Origin: Oleiphilaceae bacterium
GTDB lineage: Bacteria > Pseudomonadota > Gammaproteobacteria > Pseudomonadales > Oleiphilaceae
Direction of reading: 5' to 3'
NCBI GenBank assembly: GCA_018334495.1
Contig: JAGXLV010000001.1
Coordinates: 1-64,000 of the forward strand
Length of the DNA: 64,000 nucleotides
Positions within the stretch are counted from its first letter, which is position 1. Each line of letters starts with the position of its first letter. Position numbers and translations under genes: made by a program. Of the stretch, positions 1 through 9,284 are shown piece by piece. The notes under the pieces are model-generated. The model was not told the origin of the DNA and made no database searches. It was given only the letters and a program-made list of their open reading frames with translations.

Positions 1-119
1 TGCCTGACGACCATAGCGGTCTGGAACCACCTGATCCCATCCCGAACTCAGAAGTGAAACAGACCCGCGCCGATGGTAGTGTGGCTTTTGCCCATGTGAG
101 AGTAGGTCATCGTCAGGCT
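1..119 (+). rRNA. rrf: 5S ribosomal RNA
   Basis: Recognisable 5S sequence TGCCTGACGACCATAGCGGTCTGGAACCACCTGATCCCATCCCGAACTCAGAAGTGAAAC; terminal helix GCCTGACGA (2-10) pairs with TCGTCAGGC (110-118). Confidence 0.97.
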
Positions 120-130
120 CTTAAATAGCA

Positions 131-164
131 AACCCCAGTACCGCTCGGTACTGGGGTTTTTTAT
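131..164 (+). terminator. Rho-independent terminator of the rRNA operon
   Basis: Perfect 12-bp stem AACCCCAGTACC (131-142) / GGTACTGGGGTT (147-158), loop GCTC, followed by T-tract. Confidence 0.93.
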
Positions 165-388
165 TTGGCTGCCAGAAAGTGATGACCTACGGGAGTGTGA
201 GCCCCGGTGCCCGAAGGGCAGGCGAAGCGCCGCTTTGCCAGGGAGCGAACGCCCGGGGCGTCTCTGCCCCGGGCCGGGTCATCGTCGCAGCGCCAGGCGC
301 TGCCGGTCCCAAGCAACTCGTAACTTCATCATCCCGCAGCCCCAGGTGACAAGGCGGGCAACGCCCGCCGCAGGACGCGGGAGCTCAA

Positions 389-1102
389 TCACGGTAACCA
401 GATCTCAAATACCCCGCCGCCAAGACTTCCGCCATTGTTCAGTTTGATGAAACCTTGCCGGTCGACCTCCTGGTGGAGGCTTGCAACGGACGACGCAAAG
501 AACAGACCGAGGCTGGTGCTGCCGGTTTCAAAATCCAGTGGCTTTGGTCCAGCACTGTTCGACTGTTGCATGTGCTCGGGATAGCCCTTGCCATCATCTT
601 CAACGCCAATCACCAAATAGTCATTGTCCTGTCTGGCTGTGAGCCGGATCTGGCTTTTGGTATAGCGGATGGCATTGTTTATCGTGTTATTGAGAACGCC
701 AGTCAGAAGATCTTCATCGAAGAAACCATTGATGTCTTCGGCCTCAACGCTGTATGCGACATTATGTCCTTCCAGTAAAGGCTGGTGGCGTGACAGCTGT
801 TGCGACAGAAATTCGGGAACGAAGTGCTCCTCGACGTGGGCGGAGAGACACTGTTCACCAATCCGATAGAGCCCGAGAAGTTGGATTAGATCGCTATGAA
901 GCCGTTCCGCTTCGTATTGCAGGGTGTTGAAGTGCACCGACTCGGATAGTGCTCCCTTATGCTCGTCACGGAGTCCATCGAGTGAGTGCAGTAGCATGCC
1001 CAGAGAACTTTTCATATCATGAACGGAAGAGGCGATCACGGTTGAAAAATTGATGTCTCCCGGAGACCGCGTGATTGACTTGTCTGTTTTTGATTCAGGC
1101 AT
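389..1102 (-). CDS. Small soluble histidine kinase (H-box-like motif plus HATPase_c, no sensor domain)
   Basis: 237 aa; H-box-like VHDMKSSL, N box NNTINNAIRYTK, G1 VEDDGKGYP, G2-like STSLGLFFA. Start overlaps the stop of the upstream gene. Confidence 0.8.
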   Translation of the reverse strand: MPESKTDKSITRSPGDINFSTVIASSVHDMKSSLGMLLHSLDGLRDEHKGALSESVHFNTLQYEAERLHSDLIQLLGLYRIGEQCLSAHVEEHFVPEFLSQQLSRHQPLLEGHNVAYSVEAEDINGFFDEDLLTGVLNNTINNAIRYTKSQIRLTARQDNDYLVIGVEDDGKGYPEHMQQSNSAGPKPLDFETGSTSLGLFFASSVASLHQEVDRQGFIKLNNGGSLGGGVFEIWLP

Positions 1103-2738
1103 GGGTCATAGCATCCAGTTGTTTTCTCAGCGTTACGAAGCGCCGGTATTGCCGGTGCTGGGGTGGAAGTGACTCCAGAGCTCCCAGACAACGCAGGCTC
1201 TGTTTTAGCAGTTCAGGGTTGGCAGGATCGTCCATTGCCTGCTTCATGCGGACCTGGGCGAGGTTCAGGTTCAATGCTGTGTGGCCGGGAACGATCTCTA
1301 GGGCTTGTTCAAATGCCTCTGCCGCCTGTTCCAGGTCACCTGACTCAAACGCATTAATGCCTGTTTTGTTGTAAGCCCTTGCCTGCAGTTTTTGCTTGAA
1401 GCCTACCGGCTCATCCAGCAGTGCCTCGATTGCCACCAAAACCTCTTTATCGGACTCAAAACGTTGTGCCAGTTGACCGAGGAGTTCTTTCGCTTCCTCA
1501 GTCTGGCCCACACAGAACAGTGTCTTGGCCAGGTCCAGTCCCACCTCCGCGCTTACCGGGTCCGGACCTATGCCCTTTTGTGCTTGCGCAAGGCAGTTGC
1601 CAGCCGCCGTGAGGTCTTTTTGAGCAGCATAAACCCGGGCCTGAACTAAAAGGTTTCGAATTCCGAGATAGGGTATGTCTGGAAAACGCTTTGCCATCTT
1701 TGCCAATATGCGTGTGGCTTCCGCCGCTTGCTTAGCTCCGTCTTCCCCTTGATCTGTCTCGCTCATGTCCGCGAGCGACTGGCCTAGCGCCAGATAATGC
1801 TCAGGGCTATCGTGAATGGAGTGGCTGCCAAGCTGGACAGTACGGCGCCAGGCATCCGTACTCTTCGCAATGTCCTGGTTAGAGGCAGCCAGGCGGGCCA
1901 GAGTGCGTTGCCTCATTAGAGCATTCGGAGACAGTTCGGTGGCTTTTTCAAGAGTCGTCTGAGCCTTTTTGAGTCTTCCCTTACGTGTCAGTGCATCTGC
2001 CAGGCTATCGTAAGCTTCAATGAAATCCGGATGTTTTTGTATAAGGCCTTCGAGCTCAGTAATCGCGTCGTCCAGATGTTGTTCAGCCAATAAACAGCGA
2101 CCCTTTCCCAGGCGCGCCCACGACAGATCCCGCTGAGCCAATACTTCTTCGCATATCTTGCGGGCATGAGCATAGTCGCCCATGCGGAAATAAAGATCCG
2201 CCAGGGTTTTCATCAGCCAGGATTTATAGCGGGGTTGTTTGGGTATCGCTTGAATGCACAGTGATGCCGCCTCTGGCAGGTTTTCCCGGTCGATCTCCCG
2301 ATTGATGGGAAGGAGGGCATTCCGCTGGGCAATCAGTGCACCCAATCTTTTTTCCAGCATGGCTCGGTTAATAGGCTTGGTCAGATAGGCGTCAGGCTGA
2401 TATTCGCGCGCTCCCATTACCATGTCTTTTGACGTCTCAGCCGTTACCATCAGGAACAGCGAGGTACACTTTAACAGTCGTTTGTGACGAAGTTCTTCAA
2501 GTATGTGTTGGCCGTTCCTGCCGTCACCGAGATTATAATCGCACAGCACCACATCGAACTGGTCGTAAGTACACATCTTAATGGCATCCGCGCCGTTGGA
2601 GGCCGCTTCAACCTTTTCAGCTCCGAAGCTGCGAAGCATTTGGCGCATGGATAATCGGAAGTTTTCAAAATCGTCGATGATTAAATAACGTAGCTTGTGA
2701 AATCGGGGTGCGACGCTACTGCTCTGTTGGGATGTCAT
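1095..2738 (-). CDS. Response regulator with N-terminal REC domain and C-terminal TPR repeats
   Basis: 547 aa; REC signature LIIDDFENFR...VVLCDYNLGDGRNG...TKPI, then repeated TPR-like helices (FIEAYDSLADALTRKGRLKKAQTTLEKATELSPN, NAFESGDLEQAAEAFEQALEIVPGH). No DNA-binding domain recognised. Confidence 0.85.
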   Translation of the reverse strand: MTSQQSSSVAPRFHKLRYLIIDDFENFRLSMRQMLRSFGAEKVEAASNGADAIKMCTYDQFDVVLCDYNLGDGRNGQHILEELRHKRLLKCTSLFLMVTAETSKDMVMGAREYQPDAYLTKPINRAMLEKRLGALIAQRNALLPINREIDRENLPEAASLCIQAIPKQPRYKSWLMKTLADLYFRMGDYAHARKICEEVLAQRDLSWARLGKGRCLLAEQHLDDAITELEGLIQKHPDFIEAYDSLADALTRKGRLKKAQTTLEKATELSPNALMRQRTLARLAASNQDIAKSTDAWRRTVQLGSHSIHDSPEHYLALGQSLADMSETDQGEDGAKQAAEATRILAKMAKRFPDIPYLGIRNLLVQARVYAAQKDLTAAGNCLAQAQKGIGPDPVSAEVGLDLAKTLFCVGQTEEAKELLGQLAQRFESDKEVLVAIEALLDEPVGFKQKLQARAYNKTGINAFESGDLEQAAEAFEQALEIVPGHTALNLNLAQVRMKQAMDDPANPELLKQSLRCLGALESLPPQHRQYRRFVTLRKQLDAMTHA

Positions 2739-5700
2739 AATGGCCTTTGTCGCAGAAGTTTATTGACCAGTGCTCTGAGGGCGGCTGGTTTCAGCGGTTT
2801 ATAAAGGATCTGGTAATCGCGTGTCGCCGCATCCGAGCGTACGTCCAGGCCCATGTATCCTGTGATCAGGATGCCCGGCAGACTGGCACCAAATGTCTCC
2901 CTGATCGCGTCCATGGCATTTAAACCGTTCAGTCCACCGTCAAGTTGATAATCTACCAGCATGATGTCCGGGCGCTGGTCATCCAATTCGTGAATGGCGT
3001 GTTTCAAGCTCTTCGCAAGGGTGACATCGCATTGCCAATTGTCCAGCAGAGCCGCCATGCCCTCGAGTATATTCACGTCATTGTCGATGCACAGTACTTT
3101 TAACCCACTCAGATTGGCAGCCCCTCGAGAGCCGGACTTACTGGTTGTCGTTAAATTTGTGGCCGCTGGATCAGGAGTGACCTGCGGGACTGTAATACTG
3201 AAAACACTGCCGCGTCCCTGAACCGAATGCACACTGACAGGATGATCGAGCATACCGCTGATACGGTCGACAATGGCGAGTCCCAGGCCCAGCCCCTTGG
3301 TGTCACCGCCATGCTGAAGGCGCCGAAACTCCTCAAAAATTCTGGCGAGTTGATCTTCGGGAATACCCGGACCCATATCCCAGACTTCGATTCGAAGGTA
3401 ACCTCTCAAACGTCGGCAGCCCAGGAGAATCCGCCCTTTAGGGGTATAGCGTATGGCATTCGACAGAAAATTCTGGACCACGCGGCGAAGCAACTTGGAA
3501 TCCGAGTTCACCCAGGCTGTGCTGGGCACAATTTCCAACTCAAGATTCTGGTCGGCCGCGATAACGGAAAACTCGGCGGCAAGGTGTTTCAGAATCTCGT
3601 TGATCGGGAAGTGACTGATTTTGGGTTCAAGTGCGCCGGCGTCAAGTTTTGAAATATCGAGCAGAGTGCTGATGATTTCCTCGGCGGCGCCCAACGAGCT
3701 GTCGATATGGTTTACCAGCTCTCTGGCCTCGGTCGATTGCGGTTTGCCCGATAGCGCTGAGGTAAAAAGTCGGGCGGCATTCAATGGCTGCAGAAGGTCG
3801 TGGCTGGCAGACGCAAGAAAGCGGGTTTTACTCTGATTTGCCTGTTCAGCTACGGATTTTGCTTTGAGCATCTGTTCATTAATGATTTGCAGCTCCTGGG
3901 TTCGCTCCTTGACCCGTTGTTCAAGATAAATATTGGTTTCTTTCAATGCGCGCTCGGTCCGGCGCATGCCAGTGATGTCCTGGAAGGTCGTGACGTATCC
4001 ACCACCGGGGATCGGGCTGCCGTCGATCTTGAGGACATTGCCATCGGGCCGCTGCCGCTCATAGGACATATGTTGTCCCGCCCTCATACCGTCACAGCGA
4101 TTGGCAATAATTTCGTCGACTCTGCGGGCAGGCAGGTTCGAAGTCGTGAGATTGTACCGCATCAGGTCTTCGACCGAGCGACCGGCTCTTACAAAGCCTT
4201 TAGGGTAGGAAAAGAGTTCGAGGTAACGCCGATTCCAGACCATCAGTTGTTGCTGGTTGTTGACCACTGATACACCCAGGCTGATATTTTCGATCGCCGA
4301 TTGCAGCAATTCGCTGCTGAAGATCATTGCCTTGGACGCCTCGTCAACAATGCTGACAACATCTTCGATTTGCATGTCCCGCCCGCTCAGGGTGGATTCG
4401 AGGACGACTCGCGCTGTTGAGCTCCCAATAACCGAGGCAAGCTGACGCTCAATGTATTTTATCAGGTGTGCCGAGGCTGCTCGGTGAGGGGACAGCCGGA
4501 TGGCGTTTCGACGCTCATAGTTTCTGAATAATGCTTCAGCTCGCTCTTCCCCCATGAACCGCTCAACCAGGGCCTGGAGGTCAGCCGTCAGAACCTCTCC
4601 TTCCCATGCCTGTTCCTGGGGCGTTCCCGCTTTGGGGTGGGAGTCCTGGAAAAACGATGCGATCTGGATTTTTTCCCTGACCCGCTGCCGAGTGAGGAAT
4701 GACAGCAGGGTGAACGTAAGGATATTGGCGCCCAAACTCCAGATGATGCCGTGGCTAAAGGGGTCAACGTTGAGTCCGAGAAGAGCTGTTGGACGGGTCC
4801 AGCTTAGTTCCCAGAGCCCTTTTTCAAGCAGTTGATCCCCAACCCAGCCGGTGGATATGAGTGCCGGTAGCAAAAGCGTATAACACCAAAGCGTGAAGCC
4901 GACTCCCAATCCCCAGACCGCGCCGGCATAATTGGCTCTGCGCCAAAGGACACCGCCGATCAGTGCGGGCCCGAACTGGGCGGCGGCTGCGAAAGACAAC
5001 AAGCCGAACTCTGTAAGGCTGTAATTGGCCCCGGCCACGCGGTAAAAGCCATAAGCCGTGAAAAGTACCGAAAAGATGGCAAACCTGCGAATACCCAACA
5101 GCAGATAACTCAGGTCGGCCCGACGGTTCATGCGTGGTCTGAAAAATTTCAGTAATGCGGGCATGATCATTTCGTTGCTTATCATGGTGGCAACCGCCAC
5201 CGAGCAGACGATCACCATTGCGGCGGCAGCCGATCCTCCCCCCAGAAAGACCAGAGTTGCAAGCCATTCCTGTCCTGCCAAAATGGGGATATTAAGAATT
5301 AAAGTGTCCGCATCGAGCAGCCCCGCTTCGGGTAAAAGCAGGCCCGCGCCCGCAATTGGAATAACAAAAGCACTTACAACGACAAGATAGACCGGCATTG
5401 CCCAACGCGCTGTTTCAAAATCCCGGTGATCCGTATTCTCAACGACCATGACATGGAACTGGCGGGGCAGGCACATGATGGCAAGCATAGCGACCAGGGT
5501 TTGCGTGATAAAGGCGGGTGCCTGAATGTGGTCGGTGGTCAGGGTTCCAATCAAATCGGCACTACGGAGAGACCGGAAGAGATCGTCGAATCCCCCATAG
5601 AGGCCAAAACCGACAAACAGACCCACGGCAACAAAGGCGACAAATTTCACGATCGATTCAAAGGCAATGGCCTGGATCATGCCGCGGTGGTGTTCGGTCG

Positions 5701-6256
5701 ACTCCAGGTGCCGGGTGCCGAACAGGATGCTAAACCCCGCCAGAACAATGGTTATGTACCAGGCTGAATCCGACCAGAAACCCTGTGATCCCTGCGCCCT
5801 GTCAGACAGAGTGCCGGACAGGACCCCAAAACCCATGTCGATGGCTTTGAGTTGCAGCGCGATATAAGGAACGCTGCCTATCAATGCGATGAAAGCAATC
5901 ATGGCCGCCAGTGACTGAGACTTACCGTACCGTGAAGCAATAAAATCGGCGATCGATGTGGTGTTGTGGCGTTTGCTGATGTGGATGATGCGTCTTAGCA
6001 GCGGAGCGCCGAAAACAAAAAGAAGAAAGGGACCGAGGTAAATAGGCAGAAAGCCCAGCCCTTCTTGTGTTGCCCGGCCAACTGCGCCGTAAAACGTCCA
6101 GGAAGTGAAATAGACCGCCAGGGAAAGAGCGTAAACATGGGGCCGTGCAAAGCGTTTTTCATAAAGAGTTGGATGCCTGTCGCCCACCCAGGCGATAGCG
6201 AACAGAAGGGATATATAGCTAAGGGAAATTAAGGCAAGCAGCCACACGCTGAGCAT
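2735..6256 (-). CDS. Sodium:solute symporter-type hybrid sensor histidine kinase/response regulator (CrbS/MxtR/CbrA-like architecture)
   Basis: 1173 aa; N-terminal multi-TM SSS region, PAS-like region, HisKA (FLASASHDLLQPLNAARLF), HATPase (NFLSNAIRYTPKG, DMGPGIPEDQ, GLGLGLAIV), C-terminal REC (LCIDNDVNILEG...MLVDYQLDGG...YKPLKP). Confidence 0.9.
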   Translation of the reverse strand: MLSVWLLALISLSYISLLFAIAWVGDRHPTLYEKRFARPHVYALSLAVYFTSWTFYGAVGRATQEGLGFLPIYLGPFLLFVFGAPLLRRIIHISKRHNTTSIADFIASRYGKSQSLAAMIAFIALIGSVPYIALQLKAIDMGFGVLSGTLSDRAQGSQGFWSDSAWYITIVLAGFSILFGTRHLESTEHHRGMIQAIAFESIVKFVAFVAVGLFVGFGLYGGFDDLFRSLRSADLIGTLTTDHIQAPAFITQTLVAMLAIMCLPRQFHVMVVENTDHRDFETARWAMPVYLVVVSAFVIPIAGAGLLLPEAGLLDADTLILNIPILAGQEWLATLVFLGGGSAAAAMVIVCSVAVATMISNEMIMPALLKFFRPRMNRRADLSYLLLGIRRFAIFSVLFTAYGFYRVAGANYSLTEFGLLSFAAAAQFGPALIGGVLWRRANYAGAVWGLGVGFTLWCYTLLLPALISTGWVGDQLLEKGLWELSWTRPTALLGLNVDPFSHGIIWSLGANILTFTLLSFLTRQRVREKIQIASFFQDSHPKAGTPQEQAWEGEVLTADLQALVERFMGEERAEALFRNYERRNAIRLSPHRAASAHLIKYIERQLASVIGSSTARVVLESTLSGRDMQIEDVVSIVDEASKAMIFSSELLQSAIENISLGVSVVNNQQQLMVWNRRYLELFSYPKGFVRAGRSVEDLMRYNLTTSNLPARRVDEIIANRCDGMRAGQHMSYERQRPDGNVLKIDGSPIPGGGYVTTFQDITGMRRTERALKETNIYLEQRVKERTQELQIINEQMLKAKSVAEQANQSKTRFLASASHDLLQPLNAARLFTSALSGKPQSTEARELVNHIDSSLGAAEEIISTLLDISKLDAGALEPKISHFPINEILKHLAAEFSVIAADQNLELEIVPSTAWVNSDSKLLRRVVQNFLSNAIRYTPKGRILLGCRRLRGYLRIEVWDMGPGIPEDQLARIFEEFRRLQHGGDTKGLGLGLAIVDRISGMLDHPVSVHSVQGRGSVFSITVPQVTPDPAATNLTTTSKSGSRGAANLSGLKVLCIDNDVNILEGMAALLDNWQCDVTLAKSLKHAIHELDDQRPDIMLVDYQLDGGLNGLNAMDAIRETFGASLPGILITGYMGLDVRSDAATRDYQILYKPLKPAALRALVNKLLRQRPL

Positions 6257-6424
6257 AAAACGACATTCTCGCTACAAAGACCTGGAACGATACCAAGGTT
6301 GGTGCTGAATGAGTAATGCATTCAAACAATTGTAGCGGCGGTCTCAGGTTTTTGGCAGCAGAGCCTTCCGGGGCAACGGCTTAAATGAAAGCACCATTAT
6401 AAGTCGTCGTCAAAACCAGGAGGG

Positions 6425-6928
6425 CTACCCGCAAACGGTATCAAGCAAAGGATCGTTGCCTGGTAACTGTTGTATTGTCTTGGTGTCTGGTTTGCCCTCG
6501 TTATTCAGGGGAACCAGTTCGCTGGTTGTGCAATTGGCAAGATAGACACCGTCCGATACACGCCCTCCATAAGTTTGATCGAAGCGGTAAAGGTGCATTT
6601 GTAAAATCTCAGGGTTGGATCCATTGCGAATGATGCTTTTTTCATCAAGCACAGTGAAACCCGTAATCTGGGGTAAAAAATAGCTCCAGGGCCGCCAGGG
6701 AACCTGCTCTTTTTCCGTGCCGACAACCAGTGCGCCTTCTGGCAGCCTGGACTCCATATGATCAAACCAGGTGTACTCGATATAAACCTGATAGGCCATC
6801 ATGCCGAGCCCCGCAAACACGGGGATGATCCATTTGGGGGCCTTTTTCAATGTTATTGACCGTATCGCCAGCGCGATACCGGCGGCGCCGAGGCCGGCAA
6901 ACACAGTCGCAACCAGATTCCAGAACAT
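6425..6928 (-). CDS. Hypothetical membrane-anchored protein
   Basis: 167 aa ORF with N-terminal hydrophobic segments, downstream of a terminator; no family recognised. Confidence 0.65.
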   Translation of the reverse strand: MFWNLVATVFAGLGAAGIALAIRSITLKKAPKWIIPVFAGLGMMAYQVYIEYTWFDHMESRLPEGALVVGTEKEQVPWRPWSYFLPQITGFTVLDEKSIIRNGSNPEILQMHLYRFDQTYGGRVSDGVYLANCTTSELVPLNNEGKPDTKTIQQLPGNDPLLDTVCG

Positions 6929-6940
6929 AGTCTTTCCTCA

Positions 6941-6973
6941 AAAAAACGGGCCTCCTCGAGAGGAAGCCCGTTT
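6941..6973 (-). terminator. Terminator downstream of the symporter operon
   Basis: Stem AAACGGGC (6944-6951) / GCCCGTTT (6966-6973) extended by TCCT/AGGA, loop CGAG; the A-run at 6941-6946 is a U-tract on the minus strand. Confidence 0.8.
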
Positions 6974-7019
6974 GGTATTACTCCAGGCAGAATGAACTGC
7001 CTGAAGGTCTGTTTAAAGC

Positions 7020-8804
7020 TCAGTGATCCAGCGCTGAGGTTGGATCAACCGGCTTTTTGGCGGCACGCGGATAACGGACGCTTTCCACCAGGTCCTGAAT
7101 TTCCTTCGGTGGCGCTTCAGTGGCGTTGGACACTGTGAACGCGACAGCGAAATTGATCATCGCACCGACCGCCCCGAAGGACAATGGCGAAATGCCAAAC
7201 AGCCAGTTATCCGGCGTGTTCGCCAGATTATTGGTGCCCGGAATGAAGAACCAGCCCAGGAAGACGAAGATATAGACCAAGGTTGAACCCAGGCCTGCCA
7301 GCATACCGGCGATGGCACCTTTGTTGTTCACGCGCTTGGAGAAAATGCCCATCATCAGCGCCGGGAACAGGGAGGCGGCGGCAATGCCGAAAGCCAGTGC
7401 CACTACCTGCGCCGCAAATCCGGGCGGGTTGGCGCCCAGGTAGGTGGCCACCACTATCGCAACTGACATGGTGATTCGCGCCGCCAGCAGTTCCCCCTTA
7501 TCGCTGATGTCCGGTTTGAAGGCACCCTTGATCAGGTCGTGGCTGACCGCCGAGGATATGGCCAGTAGCAGGCCCGCTGCCGTCGACAGGGCCGCTGCCA
7601 GACCGCCAGCCGCGATCAAGCCGATAACCCAGCCCGGCAAATTGGCGATCTCCGGGTTTGCCAGTACCAGAATATCCCGATTGTACTCGAACTCATTGCC
7701 TTCCCAGCCGCGGGCTTCTGCGGTGGGCTGGAACTCTTCTGTGTCGTTGTAGTACTGAATGCGGCCGTCGTTGTTTTTGTCCTCGTAGGTGATCAGACCC
7801 GTGACCTCCCACTCCTGAATCCACTGAGGCCGCTGATCGTATTCAATCGGCTGGCTTTCGGGACCGTTGGGGTAGATGGTGTCGAAGATATTCAGGCGAG
7901 CCATGGACGCAACGGCAGGAGCGGTCAGGTACAGCAGGGCAATGAAGACCAGGGCCCAGCCGGCGGACCAGCGGGCATCCGCGACCTTGGGTACGGTGAA
8001 GAAGCGAATGATAACGTGGGGCAGACCCGCGGTACCGATCATCAGGGACAGAGTGAACAGGACCATGTTGAGCTTGTTGTCAACATCGGCCGTATAGTCC
8101 TGGAAGCCGAGCGCAGTAATGACTTCATCCAGTTTCGTGAGCAGAGGCAGGCCCGACTCGGAATGGGTGGAGAAAAGTCCCAGCATGGGTATCGGGTTGT
8201 CTGTCAACTGCAATGAGATGAAGACCGCAGGGATCGTGTAAGCAATGATCAGCACGATGTACTGGGCTACCTGGGTGTAGGTAATGCCTTTCATGCCGCC
8301 GAGTACGGCGTAGATGAAGATCACGACAGCGGCAATGATAAGCCCCATGGTGGCGTCAACTTCGAGGAACCGCGAAAAAGCCACACCGGCACCGGCCATC
8401 TGGCCGATAACATAGGTCACCGAGGCGGCGATAAGGCAGGCTACAGCCACAAAGCGTGCGTTATTGCTGTAGAAGCGATCACCGATAAATTCCGGCACCG
8501 TGAATTTTCCGAACTTGCGGAGATAAGGCGCCAAAAGCATCGCCAGCAGAACATAGCCGCCGGTCCAGCCCATGAGGAAGGTTGAATTGGCATAGCCGCC
8601 AGCCGCGATCAGACCGGCCATTGAGATGAAAGAAGCTGCCGACATCCAGTCGGCACCGATCGCCATGCCGTTCGTGACAGGGTGAATGCCGCCGCCGGCC
8701 ACGTAGAATTCGCTGGTGCTGCCTGCTTTGGCCCATATCGCGATCGCGATATAGAGCGCAAACGAGCCCCCAACGAAGAGGAGATTAATATAAAACTGGT
8801 CCAT
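7020..8804 (-). CDS. VC_2705-family (ActP-like) sodium:solute symporter, large subunit
   Basis: 594 aa; SSS-family motifs (FYVAGGGIHPVTNGMAIGADWMSAASFISMAG) and long extramembrane insertion; paired with a DUF4212 small subunit. Confidence 0.92.
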   Translation of the reverse strand: MDQFYINLLFVGGSFALYIAIAIWAKAGSTSEFYVAGGGIHPVTNGMAIGADWMSAASFISMAGLIAAGGYANSTFLMGWTGGYVLLAMLLAPYLRKFGKFTVPEFIGDRFYSNNARFVAVACLIAASVTYVIGQMAGAGVAFSRFLEVDATMGLIIAAVVIFIYAVLGGMKGITYTQVAQYIVLIIAYTIPAVFISLQLTDNPIPMLGLFSTHSESGLPLLTKLDEVITALGFQDYTADVDNKLNMVLFTLSLMIGTAGLPHVIIRFFTVPKVADARWSAGWALVFIALLYLTAPAVASMARLNIFDTIYPNGPESQPIEYDQRPQWIQEWEVTGLITYEDKNNDGRIQYYNDTEEFQPTAEARGWEGNEFEYNRDILVLANPEIANLPGWVIGLIAAGGLAAALSTAAGLLLAISSAVSHDLIKGAFKPDISDKGELLAARITMSVAIVVATYLGANPPGFAAQVVALAFGIAAASLFPALMMGIFSKRVNNKGAIAGMLAGLGSTLVYIFVFLGWFFIPGTNNLANTPDNWLFGISPLSFGAVGAMINFAVAFTVSNATEAPPKEIQDLVESVRYPRAAKKPVDPTSALDH

Positions 8805-8809
8805 TGCGC

Positions 8810-9073
8810 TTACTCCTCGTCAAGGCCGAATTGTTTATCGAGTCTGTTCATTCTCCAGGCGTAGAAGAAAATCAACGCCATGAAGGTCAGAATGGACCCC
8901 TGTTGGGCGAACCAGAAACCGAGGTCGGTTCCCCCGATAGGGATTCCTGCGAGAAGAGGGCGGAGGAGAATGGCGAAGCCGTAGGACACAGAGGCCCAGA
9001 CGATCATACAACCAAAAATGATGCGAAGATTTGCCTTCCAGTACAGCACAGCGTTATTAGGTTTATCCGGCAT
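8810..9073 (-). CDS. DUF4212 family symporter small subunit
   Basis: 87 aa, two TM segments; FWFAQQGSILTFMALIFFYAWRMNRLDKQFG; immediately upstream of the symporter. Confidence 0.9.
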   Translation of the reverse strand: MPDKPNNAVLYWKANLRIIFGCMIVWASVSYGFAILLRPLLAGIPIGGTDLGFWFAQQGSILTFMALIFFYAWRMNRLDKQFGLDEE

Positions 9074-9284
9074 TTCAGTCTCCAGATTTGTTGTTTCTGC
9101 GTTGGGAATGCTTTTTTAAATGCACAACACAACGAGGCTTTTTTATTAATATGCGTTCACCTTTTTACACTGAAGACTTTACCGGTCGTGTGGTTTAAGG
9201 ATATAAGCCAAAAGTATAATTCCTATGGCTTTTTTAAAAAAAAACAACTTTTGATGTTTTTTGTCCAGAAGAAATGATCGAAAT

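Noticed and set aside
235-447. 70-aa plus-strand ORF after the 5S terminator
   Set aside because: Arg/Pro-rich translation of a hairpin-dense GC-rich intergenic block that runs into the antisense of the kinase gene; no support for coding.
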